Positions 27,081 to 34,821 of a DNA stretch of 64,000 bases are shown here, piece after piece. The notes below the pieces were generated by a model. The model saw only the letters and a program-made list of their open reading frames with translations, did no database searches and had not been told where the DNA came from. The DNA is from Shimia_B sp038528385 (GTDB taxonomy: Bacteria; Pseudomonadota; Alphaproteobacteria; Rhodobacterales; Rhodobacteraceae), in contig JBCBET010000002.1 in assembly GCA_038528385.1 (NCBI GenBank), forward strand, positions 62,001 through 126,000, written 5' to 3'. The position numbers and the translations under genes were made by a program. Numbering within the stretch: position 1 is the first letter of the stretch; every line of letters begins with the position of its first letter.

Positions 27081-28130
27081 ATGGCTGAAATCAGGCTGGA
27101 AAACGTGTCGAAACGTTGGGGGTCCTTCGTGGGGGTCCAGGACTTCGACCTCACCATTGCCGATCAGGAATTCCTCGTGCTGCTCGGCCCCTCGGGTTGC
27201 GGCAAAACGACCACGATGCGCATGATCGCGGGGCTCGAGGACCCCTCGGGCGGCGACATCATGATAGACGGCAAGCGCGTGAACGATCTCGAACCCAAGG
27301 ACCGCGACATCTCCATGGTGTTCCAGTCCTACGGCCTCTACCCCAACATGAACGTCTACGAGAATATCCGCTTTCCCCTGAAGGTCCGAAAGATCCCGCA
27401 GTCCGAGCATGAGGAGCGTGTCATGCGCGCCTCCGCCATGGTGGAGCTCGACGACTTTCTCCACCGAAAACCCGCCGCGCTCTCCGGCGGCCAGCGCCAG
27501 CGCGTGGCGCTCGCCCGTGCCATCGTGCGCGAGCCTAACGTCTTTCTCATGGACGAGCCGCTCTCGAACCTCGACGCCAAGCTCCGCGTTTCCACCCGCG
27601 CCCAGATCAAAAACCTGAGCCACGAGCTCAAGGTCACGACGATCTATGTGACCCACGACCAGATTGAGGCGATGACGCTCGCCGACCGCGTCGTGGTGAT
27701 GAACAAGGGCGTGGTGCAGCAGGTGGGCACGCCCACCGAGATCTACGACAACCCGGCCAACACCTTCGTGGCGAGCTTCATCGGCAACCCGGCCATGAAC
27801 CTCGTGGAAGGCGCGCTCAAGGGCGGCGCGTTCAAGGCCGCGGGCATCAGCATACCCGGCTTCAGCGGGCCCGATGGCCCGGTGACGCTGGGCTTCCGTG
27901 CCGAGGATGCCGAGGTCGTCGAGGGCGGCGGGCAGCTCAACAGCCCGGTCTATTCCATGGAGCTCCTGGGTGACGCCACCATGGTCAGCGTCCGCACCGC
28001 CGGCGCGCTTCTGAGCGTCAAGGCGTCCAAGGATTACCGCACCGAGATCGGCGCGCCGGTGAGCGTGGCGATCCCCGCCGATATCTGTCACCTCTTCAGC
28101 GCCGAGGATGGCGAAAGAATCGGGAGCTGA
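27081..28130 (+). CDS. sugar ABC transporter ATP-binding protein (UgpC type)
   Basis: 349 aa from the ATG at 27081 (MAEIRLENVSKRWGSF), preceded by GGGGAG. Walker A GPSGCGKTT, signature LSGGQRQRVALARAIV, Walker B VFLMDEPLSNLDAKLR, switch YVTHDQIEAM, then a TOBE domain. First gene of the plus-strand operon with binding protein, two permeases, GMC oxidoreductase and NTF2-like protein. The substrate is not known. Confidence 0.95.
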   Translation: MAEIRLENVSKRWGSFVGVQDFDLTIADQEFLVLLGPSGCGKTTTMRMIAGLEDPSGGDIMIDGKRVNDLEPKDRDISMVFQSYGLYPNMNVYENIRFPLKVRKIPQSEHEERVMRASAMVELDDFLHRKPAALSGGQRQRVALARAIVREPNVFLMDEPLSNLDAKLRVSTRAQIKNLSHELKVTTIYVTHDQIEAMTLADRVVVMNKGVVQQVGTPTEIYDNPANTFVASFIGNPAMNLVEGALKGGAFKAAGISIPGFSGPDGPVTLGFRAEDAEVVEGGGQLNSPVYSMELLGDATMVSVRTAGALLSVKASKDYRTEIGAPVSVAIPADICHLFSAEDGERIGS

Positions 28131-28235
28131 AAGGCCCCTGGACCCGGTGTGCCGCGCCCGCGGGCGCAGCAGCCAAAACCGGGGCCCGTGCGGGAGGCAC
28201 GGCCCCCATGCGACAACGGAAACAGGGAGAAAAAG

Positions 28236-29483
28236 ATGTTTCTGAAAAAGTTTGCAGCCGCGGGCGCCGTGGCGCTCCTCGGGACGACGGCCATGGCGGG
28301 AGGCCACGCCGCCTGCCCGACCGAGGGCCGTGTGTCCATCGTGGGCAACGAATTCCCGGCGATCCAGACCGTGGGCGCCGGTGCTATGGCCTGCGCCGGG
28401 GATAGCGTGGACGTCTCCACCAACCTCACCGCCGATCACCAGACGATCAACGTGCCCGGCATGCAGGGCAACCCGGCGGAATACACCTCCGCCATCATCG
28501 CCAACTCGTCCATCGTGGCGCTGATGAACGAGGACGTCATCCGCCCACTGGACGATCTCGTGGCCGAGCACGGCGATGGCCTGCGGCCGAACCAGCTCAT
28601 CACGATCAACGGCCAGGTCATGGCCGTGGCCTTCATGGCCAACGCGCAGCACCTCGTTTACCGCGCAGACGTGCTCGAAGAGGTGGGCCTCGAGCCGCCC
28701 ACCACCTACGAGGAGATGCTCGCCGCTGCCGAAGCGATCCGCGCCGCGGGCATCATGGAGAATCCCGTGGGCGGCGCCTATGCCGCCGGTTGGAACCTCG
28801 CGCAGGAATTCAACAACATGCTCCTGGGCTTCGGTGGGTCCCACTTCAAGCCGGGCACGGCCGAGCCCAACGTGAACTCCGAGGCGGGCGTGAATGCGCT
28901 CAACATGATGAAGGCTCTGTCGGAGTACATGAACCCCGACTTCCTCACGCATGACTCGAACGCCACCAATGCCGAGTACCGCGCCGGCAACACCGCGCTC
29001 ATGAACATGTGGGGCTCCCGCGCCGCCACGCTCGTGACCGCCGAGGGCGTTCCGCAGGAAGTCGTCGACGGCTTCGCCATCGCGGGCCCCATGACCGTGG
29101 GCGGTGGCGAGACGCCCGCGACCACGCTCTGGTGGGACGGCTTCACCGTGGCCAAGAACATCTCCGACGAGGACGCCGTGGCGACGTTCAAGGCACTCAA
29201 GAACGCCATCGACCCCGCGATCCTCGAGGATGACGAGGTGCCCACGCAGGCCGTGTGGCTCATCGACGGCTACGAGCCGACGCCCGCGGCCGTGGGGGTC
29301 TTCGCGGCGGCCAATGCTGGCTCCGTGCCCTACCCGATGCTGCCCTTCATGGGCCTCATGCACACCGCGCTCGGCAATGAGCTCTCGGACTTCATGCAGG
29401 GCAACGAGAGCGCCGAGCAGGCGCTGGCGGATGTGGAGGCGGCTTACACCGCCGCGGCCCGCGAGCAGGGCTTCCTGAACTAA
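28236..29483 (+). CDS. extracellular sugar-type solute-binding protein
   Basis: 415 aa. MFLKKFAAAGAVALLGTTAMA is a signal peptide; the mature start is near GGHAACPTEG. NVPGMQGNPAEYTSAIIANS and VYRADVLEEVGLEPPTTYEEM are typical of family 1 sugar-binding proteins. GGGAG precedes the ATG at 28236. A GC hairpin (28181-28206) lies in its leader. It serves the two permeases downstream. The ligand is not evident, and the sequence is clearly different from the binding protein of the galactoside locus. Confidence 0.93.
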   Translation: MFLKKFAAAGAVALLGTTAMAGGHAACPTEGRVSIVGNEFPAIQTVGAGAMACAGDSVDVSTNLTADHQTINVPGMQGNPAEYTSAIIANSSIVALMNEDVIRPLDDLVAEHGDGLRPNQLITINGQVMAVAFMANAQHLVYRADVLEEVGLEPPTTYEEMLAAAEAIRAAGIMENPVGGAYAAGWNLAQEFNNMLLGFGGSHFKPGTAEPNVNSEAGVNALNMMKALSEYMNPDFLTHDSNATNAEYRAGNTALMNMWGSRAATLVTAEGVPQEVVDGFAIAGPMTVGGGETPATTLWWDGFTVAKNISDEDAVATFKALKNAIDPAILEDDEVPTQAVWLIDGYEPTPAAVGVFAAANAGSVPYPMLPFMGLMHTALGNELSDFMQGNESAEQALADVEAAYTAAAREQGFLN

Positions 29484-29490
29484 GACCCGC

Positions 29491-29528
29491 CGGGCGGGCC
29501 GTCTCCTCTCCGGAGACCGGCCCGCCCG
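29491..29528 (+). terminator. strong GC hairpin just after the binding-protein gene
   Basis: Arms 29491-29506 and 29512-29528 pair over 16 bp with one bulged G around a 5-nt loop, starting 8 bp after the stop codon. No T-run follows. Same location and type as the hairpin at 22540-22575. Confidence 0.65.
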
Positions 29529-29539
29529 AGCACCGGTAG

Positions 29540-29582
29540 GGTGCGCCCCGCGCACCTTCGCCCACGGTGCGCTCCGCGCACC
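29540..29582. repeat. tandem pair of GGTGCGC / GCGCACC hairpins, second operon
   Basis: 29540-29556 and 29566-29582 are perfect 7-bp stems with 3-nt loops, the same units as at 22470-22526. They end just before the AAGGAGAGG ribosome binding site of the permease gene. Confidence 0.8.
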
Positions 29583-29599
29583 CCAAGGAGAGGACCGCC

Positions 29600-30628
29600 A
29601 TGAAACACCGCACCTTCATCTGGTTCTTCATGCCCACCGCGGCGGCGATGCTCCTCTTCATCGCGTTTCCCATCGTGTCCGTCGTCACGCAGTCCCTCTT
29701 CACCCCCCACGAGGCGGTGCTCATCGAGGTGGAGAATTGCGGACCCTTCGGCTGCACCACCGAGACCTCCATCGACCAGCAGGCCACCGCCGCCATTCGC
29801 GAGGCCGCCCCGCTCGGCCGCTTCGTGGGCCTGAGCATCTACAGCGATCGCGGCCACCTGGCCTTTGCCGAGCTGGGCGAGGCCTGGCGCAGCGCAACGA
29901 GCTTTGGCGGCTTCGTCGACCGCGTCATGAACCTGCCGTTCTACGGCGCGCTCGCGTTCACGCTCACCTATACGTTCATCTGCACGCCGTTCCTGATCGC
30001 GCTGGGCTTTGCCATCGCGGTGGCGGTGAACTCCCTTCACCGCCGGCTCAAGGGGCTGATGATCTTCTTCTCGCTCCTGCCCATGATCGTCACGCCCCTC
30101 ATCGGGGCGCTTGTGCTTTCCTGGATGGTCGACAGCCGGGGGATCCTCGGCAATTTCCTCTCCTGGCTCGTCAATGATCCGGACCTCTCGGTGAAGGCGT
30201 CGACGCCGCTCATGTGGATCTGCCTCATCGTCTACGGCATCTGGTCGTCGGCGCCCTTCGCCTTCGTCGTCTTCTATGCGGGTCTCCAGACGGTGCCCCA
30301 GGACACGCTGGAAAGCGCGCAGATCGACGGCGCCACCCGCTGGCAGCAGATCCGCTTCGTCATCATCCCGCATCTCGCGCCGCTCGTGACCTTCGTGGCG
30401 CTCATCCAGCTCATGGACAATTTCCGCGTGCTCGAGCCGATCCTCGGCTTCCAGGCCCAAGCCCATGCACAGTCGCTCTCGACCTTCATCCTGAGCGACC
30501 TGAGCGGTGAGACGCGGCAGCTCAGCTCCGCGGCGACGACCTCGGTGCTCACCATCATTGGGATCGCCATCCTGCTCACGCCGGTCCTCATCCGCACCTG
30601 GCGCGATTTCAACGCCAAGACCCACTGA
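29600..30628 (+). CDS. sugar ABC transporter permease (MalF/UgpA type)
   Basis: 342 aa. First membrane segment is FIWFFMPTAAAMLLFIAFPIVSVV, followed by a long periplasmic loop of about 90 residues with a CGPFGC cysteine pair, then five more hydrophobic segments. The EAA loop is around DTLESAQIDGATRWQQIRFVIIPHLAP. AAGGAG precedes the ATG at 29600. Works with the next permease and the ATPase at 27081. Confidence 0.93.
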   Translation: MKHRTFIWFFMPTAAAMLLFIAFPIVSVVTQSLFTPHEAVLIEVENCGPFGCTTETSIDQQATAAIREAAPLGRFVGLSIYSDRGHLAFAELGEAWRSATSFGGFVDRVMNLPFYGALAFTLTYTFICTPFLIALGFAIAVAVNSLHRRLKGLMIFFSLLPMIVTPLIGALVLSWMVDSRGILGNFLSWLVNDPDLSVKASTPLMWICLIVYGIWSSAPFAFVVFYAGLQTVPQDTLESAQIDGATRWQQIRFVIIPHLAPLVTFVALIQLMDNFRVLEPILGFQAQAHAQSLSTFILSDLSGETRQLSSAATTSVLTIIGIAILLTPVLIRTWRDFNAKTH

Positions 30629-30649
30629 CCAGCCCGGGGAGCCACCGAG

Positions 30650-31534
30650 ATGTCCGCCTCCATCGCCCAACGCCGCCCCCTGCCGCTCCAGCTTGGCCTG
30701 TGTGTCTTCGTGGCAATCTGGTTCGTCATGGCGGCCTTCCCGTTCCTCTGGACGCTCTGGGGCTCCTTCAAGGTGGAGCTCGATTTCTTCTCCATCGCCG
30801 ACTGGACGAACGCGCTCACGGGCCGCAACACGCAAAACACCTATGGCAGCTCCTTCACCAGCGCGGGCTACGAGGGCGCCTTCGTGGAGAACGAGTTCTG
30901 GAGCAACATGATCAACACGCTGATCGTGTGCGTCTGCGTCGTCTCGATCTCGCTCACCATCGGCACGCTGGGGGGCTACGCGCTCTCACGCTCGGGCTAC
31001 AAGTACGTCTTCTGGCTGCTCATCATCGCGCTCATGTTCCGGGCGCTGCCGCAGATCACGCTGGTGTCGGGCTACCTGCCGGTGTTTTTCGACTGGAACA
31101 TCTGGGGCTTCCTGCCCACGGCGATCCTCGTGCTGGTGGCGATCAACCAGCCCTTCACGCTCTGGATGCTGCATTCCTTCTTCGAATCGATCCCCAAGGA
31201 CCTCGACGAGGCCGCCAAGGTCGATGGCTGCACGCAGTTCCAGGCTTTCCGCCTCGTCATCATCCCGGTCATGTGGCCGGGCGTGATCACCACGGGCCTT
31301 TTCTCGTTCCTGTTGGCCTACAACGACTTCGTCGTGACGACGCTGATCCTCAACGAGTCGAACCGGACGATGATCCCGCAGATCAACGCCTTCCTCGGCA
31401 CGACGCAGACCGAAGGAAACGTCATGTTCGCAGTGGCCGCCGTGGTCTCTGCCACCGCGCCGCTCTTCGTGCTCGTGATGTTTTTCCAGCGCCAGATCGT
31501 GTCGGGCCTTACCGCAGGGGCGGTGAAGGGCTAA
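30650..31534 (+). CDS. sugar ABC transporter permease (MalG type)
   Basis: 294 aa with six hydrophobic segments, the first being LQLGLCVFVAIWFVMAAFPF. The EAA loop is around DLDEAAKVDGCTQFQAFRLVIIPVMWPG and the end reads RQIVSGLTAGAVKG, a MalG-type ending. It starts 21 bp after the first permease. Confidence 0.94.
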   Translation: MSASIAQRRPLPLQLGLCVFVAIWFVMAAFPFLWTLWGSFKVELDFFSIADWTNALTGRNTQNTYGSSFTSAGYEGAFVENEFWSNMINTLIVCVCVVSISLTIGTLGGYALSRSGYKYVFWLLIIALMFRALPQITLVSGYLPVFFDWNIWGFLPTAILVLVAINQPFTLWMLHSFFESIPKDLDEAAKVDGCTQFQAFRLVIIPVMWPGVITTGLFSFLLAYNDFVVTTLILNESNRTMIPQINAFLGTTQTEGNVMFAVAAVVSATAPLFVLVMFFQRQIVSGLTAGAVKG

Positions 31535-31574
31535 GGGCGCAGCCCGCCCGCCCACGACCCAGACGGAGGCGCCC

Positions 31575-33068
31575 ATGCCCTATGACGTGATCGTGGTCGG
31601 CGCGGGCTCTGCGGGCTGCGTGGCCGCCGCAGAGCTCCACCGCCGCGGCGTGGGTAGGGTGCTCGTGCTCGAGGCGGGCGCGTCCGATCTCCACCCGCTC
31701 GTCGCCATGCCCATGGGGCTCACCTGGCTCATGGGGTCCTCCCGCGACTGGAAGCTCGAAACCATTCAGATGGAAGGCGCCGGCGGGCGGCGCGTCGCGG
31801 CCCCGCGGGGCAAGATGCTGGGCGGCTCCGGCTCGATCAATTCCATGGTCTGGTTCCGCGGGCGGGCCGCCGATTTCGATGCCTGGGGCGTCGACGGCTG
31901 GCGCGCGGCCGACGTGGAGAGCGCCTTCGCGGCGGTGGAGGAACGGCTCGCTCCGGTGCAGCTCGCGCACACCCATCCGCTCACCCGGGGGCTCGAAGCG
32001 ATGCTGCCCACCAACAGCGGCACACCCACGCCCGACCGCGAAAGCGCGGGTGTCTTTTCCCACAACATCAAGGGCGGGCGCCGCAACTCCGCCGCGCGCG
32101 CCTTCCTGCGCCGCCACGACATCGCCACCGTCACCGGCGCGACCGTGGACCGTCTCACCTGGCGCGGCGGGCGCGTGGCGGGGGTGCGGCTCGCCGACGG
32201 CTCCCAGATCGACGCGACGAAGGGCGTCGTCCTCGCGGCGGGGGCCTTCATGTCGCCCGCGATCCTCATGCGCTCCGGCATCGGGCGCGTGGACGCGCTG
32301 GAAAGGCTGGGCATCACGCCGCGCGCGGAGAGCCCGGAGGTGGGCGACAATCTCCATGATCATCCGGGCTTCGGCCTGCATTTCGAGCGTGCCGGGTCGG
32401 GCTACGGGCTCGAGCCCGCGCAATGGCCGCTCTGGGCCGCCGCGCCGTTTCTGATGCCCTTCGGGCGCGGCCCGCTCGCCTCGCCCACCGTGGAGGGTGG
32501 CGGGTTCTTCAATGCGAGGGGCGACGGCCCGGAGCCGGATGTGCAGAGCCATTTCATCCCCTTCCACCTGGACCACGCGGGCCACAAATACGCGCTCAAA
32601 AGCGGCTACTTCGCCGATGTCTGCCTGTGTCAGCCCAAGTCGCGCGGCGCGCTCTGGATCACCTCCGCCGAGCCCACGGCACCGCCCCGTATCGACCTCG
32701 GCCTCTTCCGCGAGGAGAGCGACCTCGACACCCTCACCGCCGGCGTGGAGCGCCTGCGCCACCTCCTGGCCAAGGCGGAGTTCGGCGGCAGACGCGGGCG
32801 CGAGGTGGGGCCCTCAGAGGGCAAGACCGGCGCGCAGTTGAAAGAGGTCATCCGCCAGCGTGCGGGCACGGCCTACCACCCCGTGGGCACCTGCCGGATG
32901 GGCGCGGATGCGGGCGCCGTGGTGACCCCGCGCCTCGCCGTGCGGGGCGTGGAGGGCGCCTGGGTCATGGACGCCTCCATCATGCCGCGCGTGACCTCCG
33001 CCAACACCAACGCGCCCTCGATGATGATCGGTTGGAAGGGGGCGCAAATGGTGGCAGAGGACCTCTGA
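31575..33068 (+). CDS. GMC family FAD oxidoreductase (choline dehydrogenase-like)
   Basis: 497 aa. The FAD motif is VIVVGAGSAGCVAAAELHRR; the GMC signature 1 region is GKMLGGSGSINSMVWFRG; the C-terminal catalytic region is GTAYHPVGTCRMG followed by MDASIMPRVTSANTNAPSMM. GMC enzymes oxidise primary or secondary alcohols, including choline and sugars. It starts 40 bp after the permease in the transporter operon, so it probably oxidises the imported compound or a product of it. It is distinct from betA at 44763, and the substrate is unknown. Confidence 0.9.
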   Translation: MPYDVIVVGAGSAGCVAAAELHRRGVGRVLVLEAGASDLHPLVAMPMGLTWLMGSSRDWKLETIQMEGAGGRRVAAPRGKMLGGSGSINSMVWFRGRAADFDAWGVDGWRAADVESAFAAVEERLAPVQLAHTHPLTRGLEAMLPTNSGTPTPDRESAGVFSHNIKGGRRNSAARAFLRRHDIATVTGATVDRLTWRGGRVAGVRLADGSQIDATKGVVLAAGAFMSPAILMRSGIGRVDALERLGITPRAESPEVGDNLHDHPGFGLHFERAGSGYGLEPAQWPLWAAAPFLMPFGRGPLASPTVEGGGFFNARGDGPEPDVQSHFIPFHLDHAGHKYALKSGYFADVCLCQPKSRGALWITSAEPTAPPRIDLGLFREESDLDTLTAGVERLRHLLAKAEFGGRRGREVGPSEGKTGAQLKEVIRQRAGTAYHPVGTCRMGADAGAVVTPRLAVRGVEGAWVMDASIMPRVTSANTNAPSMMIGWKGAQMVAEDL

Positions 33069-33090
33069 AACCCGTTGCACAGGAGACGAC

Positions 33091-33612
33091 ATGAAGGGAT
33101 CCCGCCCCGAACAGGCCGTTCTGACCAAGGACACCGACCTCTCCAAGACCGACGCCACCCGCGCCGTCATCGAGGCCATGGTGGACGGGCTCAACGACCA
33201 CCGCATCGCCGATATCGGAGAGTTCTTCGCCGAGGGCTTCCGCTGGATGGGCAATACCGGCTGCGGCACCAAGGAGGGTCTGCGGGAGTTCCAGGAGAAC
33301 TGGCAGAAACCGTTCCAGGCCGCGTTCCACGACAAGGTCTGCGTGGACGAGGCCCGCATGTATATGGGCGAATGGGCCGCCGCCTTCGGGCGCCAGGAAG
33401 TGACCCATGGCGGCGCGTTCATGGGCATCCCCGCCACCGGCAAGCGCATCACCGTCCGCTACATGGACTTCTGGAAGGTGGTCGACGGCAAGATCGTCGA
33501 CAATTACGTCATGGTCGATTTTCCCCACGTGCTGGCGCAGCTCGGCGTGGACGTATTCGGCGGCGAGGGCTGGGAGGCCTATGACCGCGGCGAGAGGCCC
33601 GCGCCCGCCTGA
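33091..33612 (+). CDS. NTF2-like / SnoaL-type single-domain protein
   Basis: 173 aa. One NTF2-like domain from about residue 20 to 155, with GIPATGKRITVRYMDFWKV and GKIVDNYVMVDFPHVL. It resembles the second domain of the protein at 25951-26946, so two paralogues bracket the transporter and oxidoreductase genes. It may be an isomerase, hydratase or cyclase acting on the product of the GMC enzyme (inference only). Its last 34 bp overlap the end of ackA on the other strand. Confidence 0.8.
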   Translation: MKGSRPEQAVLTKDTDLSKTDATRAVIEAMVDGLNDHRIADIGEFFAEGFRWMGNTGCGTKEGLREFQENWQKPFQAAFHDKVCVDEARMYMGEWAAAFGRQEVTHGGAFMGIPATGKRITVRYMDFWKVVDGKIVDNYVMVDFPHVLAQLGVDVFGGEGWEAYDRGERPAPA

Positions 33613-34799
33613 TCTCCGGTCTGATCTTCCGCCTCATCCCCGGCCTGATCCGCCATCCGCTCCGCGCCCAGAACGGCGCGGGCCTCCCGCGCGATGAACC
33701 ATTCCTCCTCCGCCGGGACCCGCCAGACGCCCACGCGCGCCCCGTCCTCGTGGAGACGCGCGGCGTTTCCGGCATTCGCTGGGGCGTCGAGCGCGACACC
33801 GGCCCAGCCCAGCCCGTCTGAGATGCGCGCGCGGATCGCGGGGGCGTTCTCTCCGATCCCGCCGGTGAAGGCCACGGCGTCGAGCCCGCCCATGGCGGCG
33901 ATGAGCGCGCCGCCATGGCGCACGGCCCAGTGGCAGAAATGGTCGATGGCGCGCGCGGCCCCGGGGTGCGGGGAGGCGAGAAGCGTGCGCATGTCTGCGC
34001 TTTCTCCCGAGAGCCCCAGAAGTCCGCTTTCCGCGTTGAGGATCTCGCGCGTGCGCGCGATCCCATGGCGCTCGGCCAGGTGCAGCACGGCGCTGGCGTC
34101 GATCCCGCCCACGCGGGTGCCCATGGTGAGCCCGTCGAGCGGCGAGACACCCATCGTCGTGGCCACGCTCCGCCCCTCCCGGATCGCCGCCGCGCTCGCG
34201 CCGTTGCCCAGATGGTAGGCCAAGAGCCGCCCCGGCAGTGGCGCGCCCGACAGCGCCGGCAGCCGCGCCACCAGCGCGGCGTAGGAGAGCCCGTGGAACC
34301 CGTAGCGGCGCAGCCCCTCCGCCTCGGCCAGCGCGTGCGGCAGCGCGTAATCGCGCGCCGCGCGCGGCATCGTGGCGTGGAAGGCTGTGTCGAAACAGGC
34401 CACCTGCGGCAGCTCCGGCGCCAGCGCGGCAAGCGCCCGGATGCCGCGCAGGTTGTGGGGGGTGTGGAGCGGGGCCAGCGCGCTTGCAGCCTCGATCTCG
34501 GCCACGACCTCCGGCGTCAGCCGCGCGGGCGCGGTGAGCCGCGGCCCGCCATGGACGACCCTGTGCGCCGCCGCCGCGAAGGTCTCGGGCCCGAGCCCGG
34601 CGCCCGAAAGCGCCGCGAGGATGGCGCGGAACGCGGCTTCGTGATCGCTGAGCGCCGCCGGGGCCCGCGCGCCTCCCATCTCGAGCGACGCGGTGCCCCC
34701 GATACCCGCGGCCGCGCCCTGCAGGCGCCGCGTTCCATCCGCCTCGAAAAGTGCGAATTTCACCGAGGACGACCCGGCATTGAGGACGAGGATGGTCAT
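33579..34799 (-). CDS. ackA: acetate kinase
   Basis: 406 aa. VLNAGSSSVKFALFE is the acetokinase signature 1; AHRVVHGG, CFDTAFHATMP and MGVSPLDGLTMGTRVGGID follow, then GGIGENAPAIR. It converts acetyl phosphate and ADP to acetate and ATP. It lies 22 bp after xsc, whose product is acetyl phosphate. The last 25 or so residues (after AREARAVLGA) form an acidic, repetitive tail with DQAGDEAEDQTGDQAG not expected in AckA, and the gene runs 34 bp into the convergent NTF2-like gene. Propionate kinase activity cannot be excluded. Confidence 0.93.
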   Translation of the reverse strand: MTILVLNAGSSSVKFALFEADGTRRLQGAAAGIGGTASLEMGGARAPAALSDHEAAFRAILAALSGAGLGPETFAAAAHRVVHGGPRLTAPARLTPEVVAEIEAASALAPLHTPHNLRGIRALAALAPELPQVACFDTAFHATMPRAARDYALPHALAEAEGLRRYGFHGLSYAALVARLPALSGAPLPGRLLAYHLGNGASAAAIREGRSVATTMGVSPLDGLTMGTRVGGIDASAVLHLAERHGIARTREILNAESGLLGLSGESADMRTLLASPHPGAARAIDHFCHWAVRHGGALIAAMGGLDAVAFTGGIGENAPAIRARISDGLGWAGVALDAPANAGNAARLHEDGARVGVWRVPAEEEWFIAREARAVLGAERMADQAGDEAEDQTGDQAGAGLSPRS

Positions 34800-34821
34800 C
34801 GCGCAAGAGGGCGGCGGACGC

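Noticed and set aside
27072..29555. 827-codon minus-strand open frame opposite the ABC ATPase and binding protein
   Set aside because: It spans two real genes and their gap, is His/Gly/Val-rich and has no domain pattern.
31575..33068. Naming the GMC gene in the second ABC operon as betA
   Set aside because: A better choline dehydrogenase, paired with betB, is at 44763-46397; context here is a sugar-type importer.
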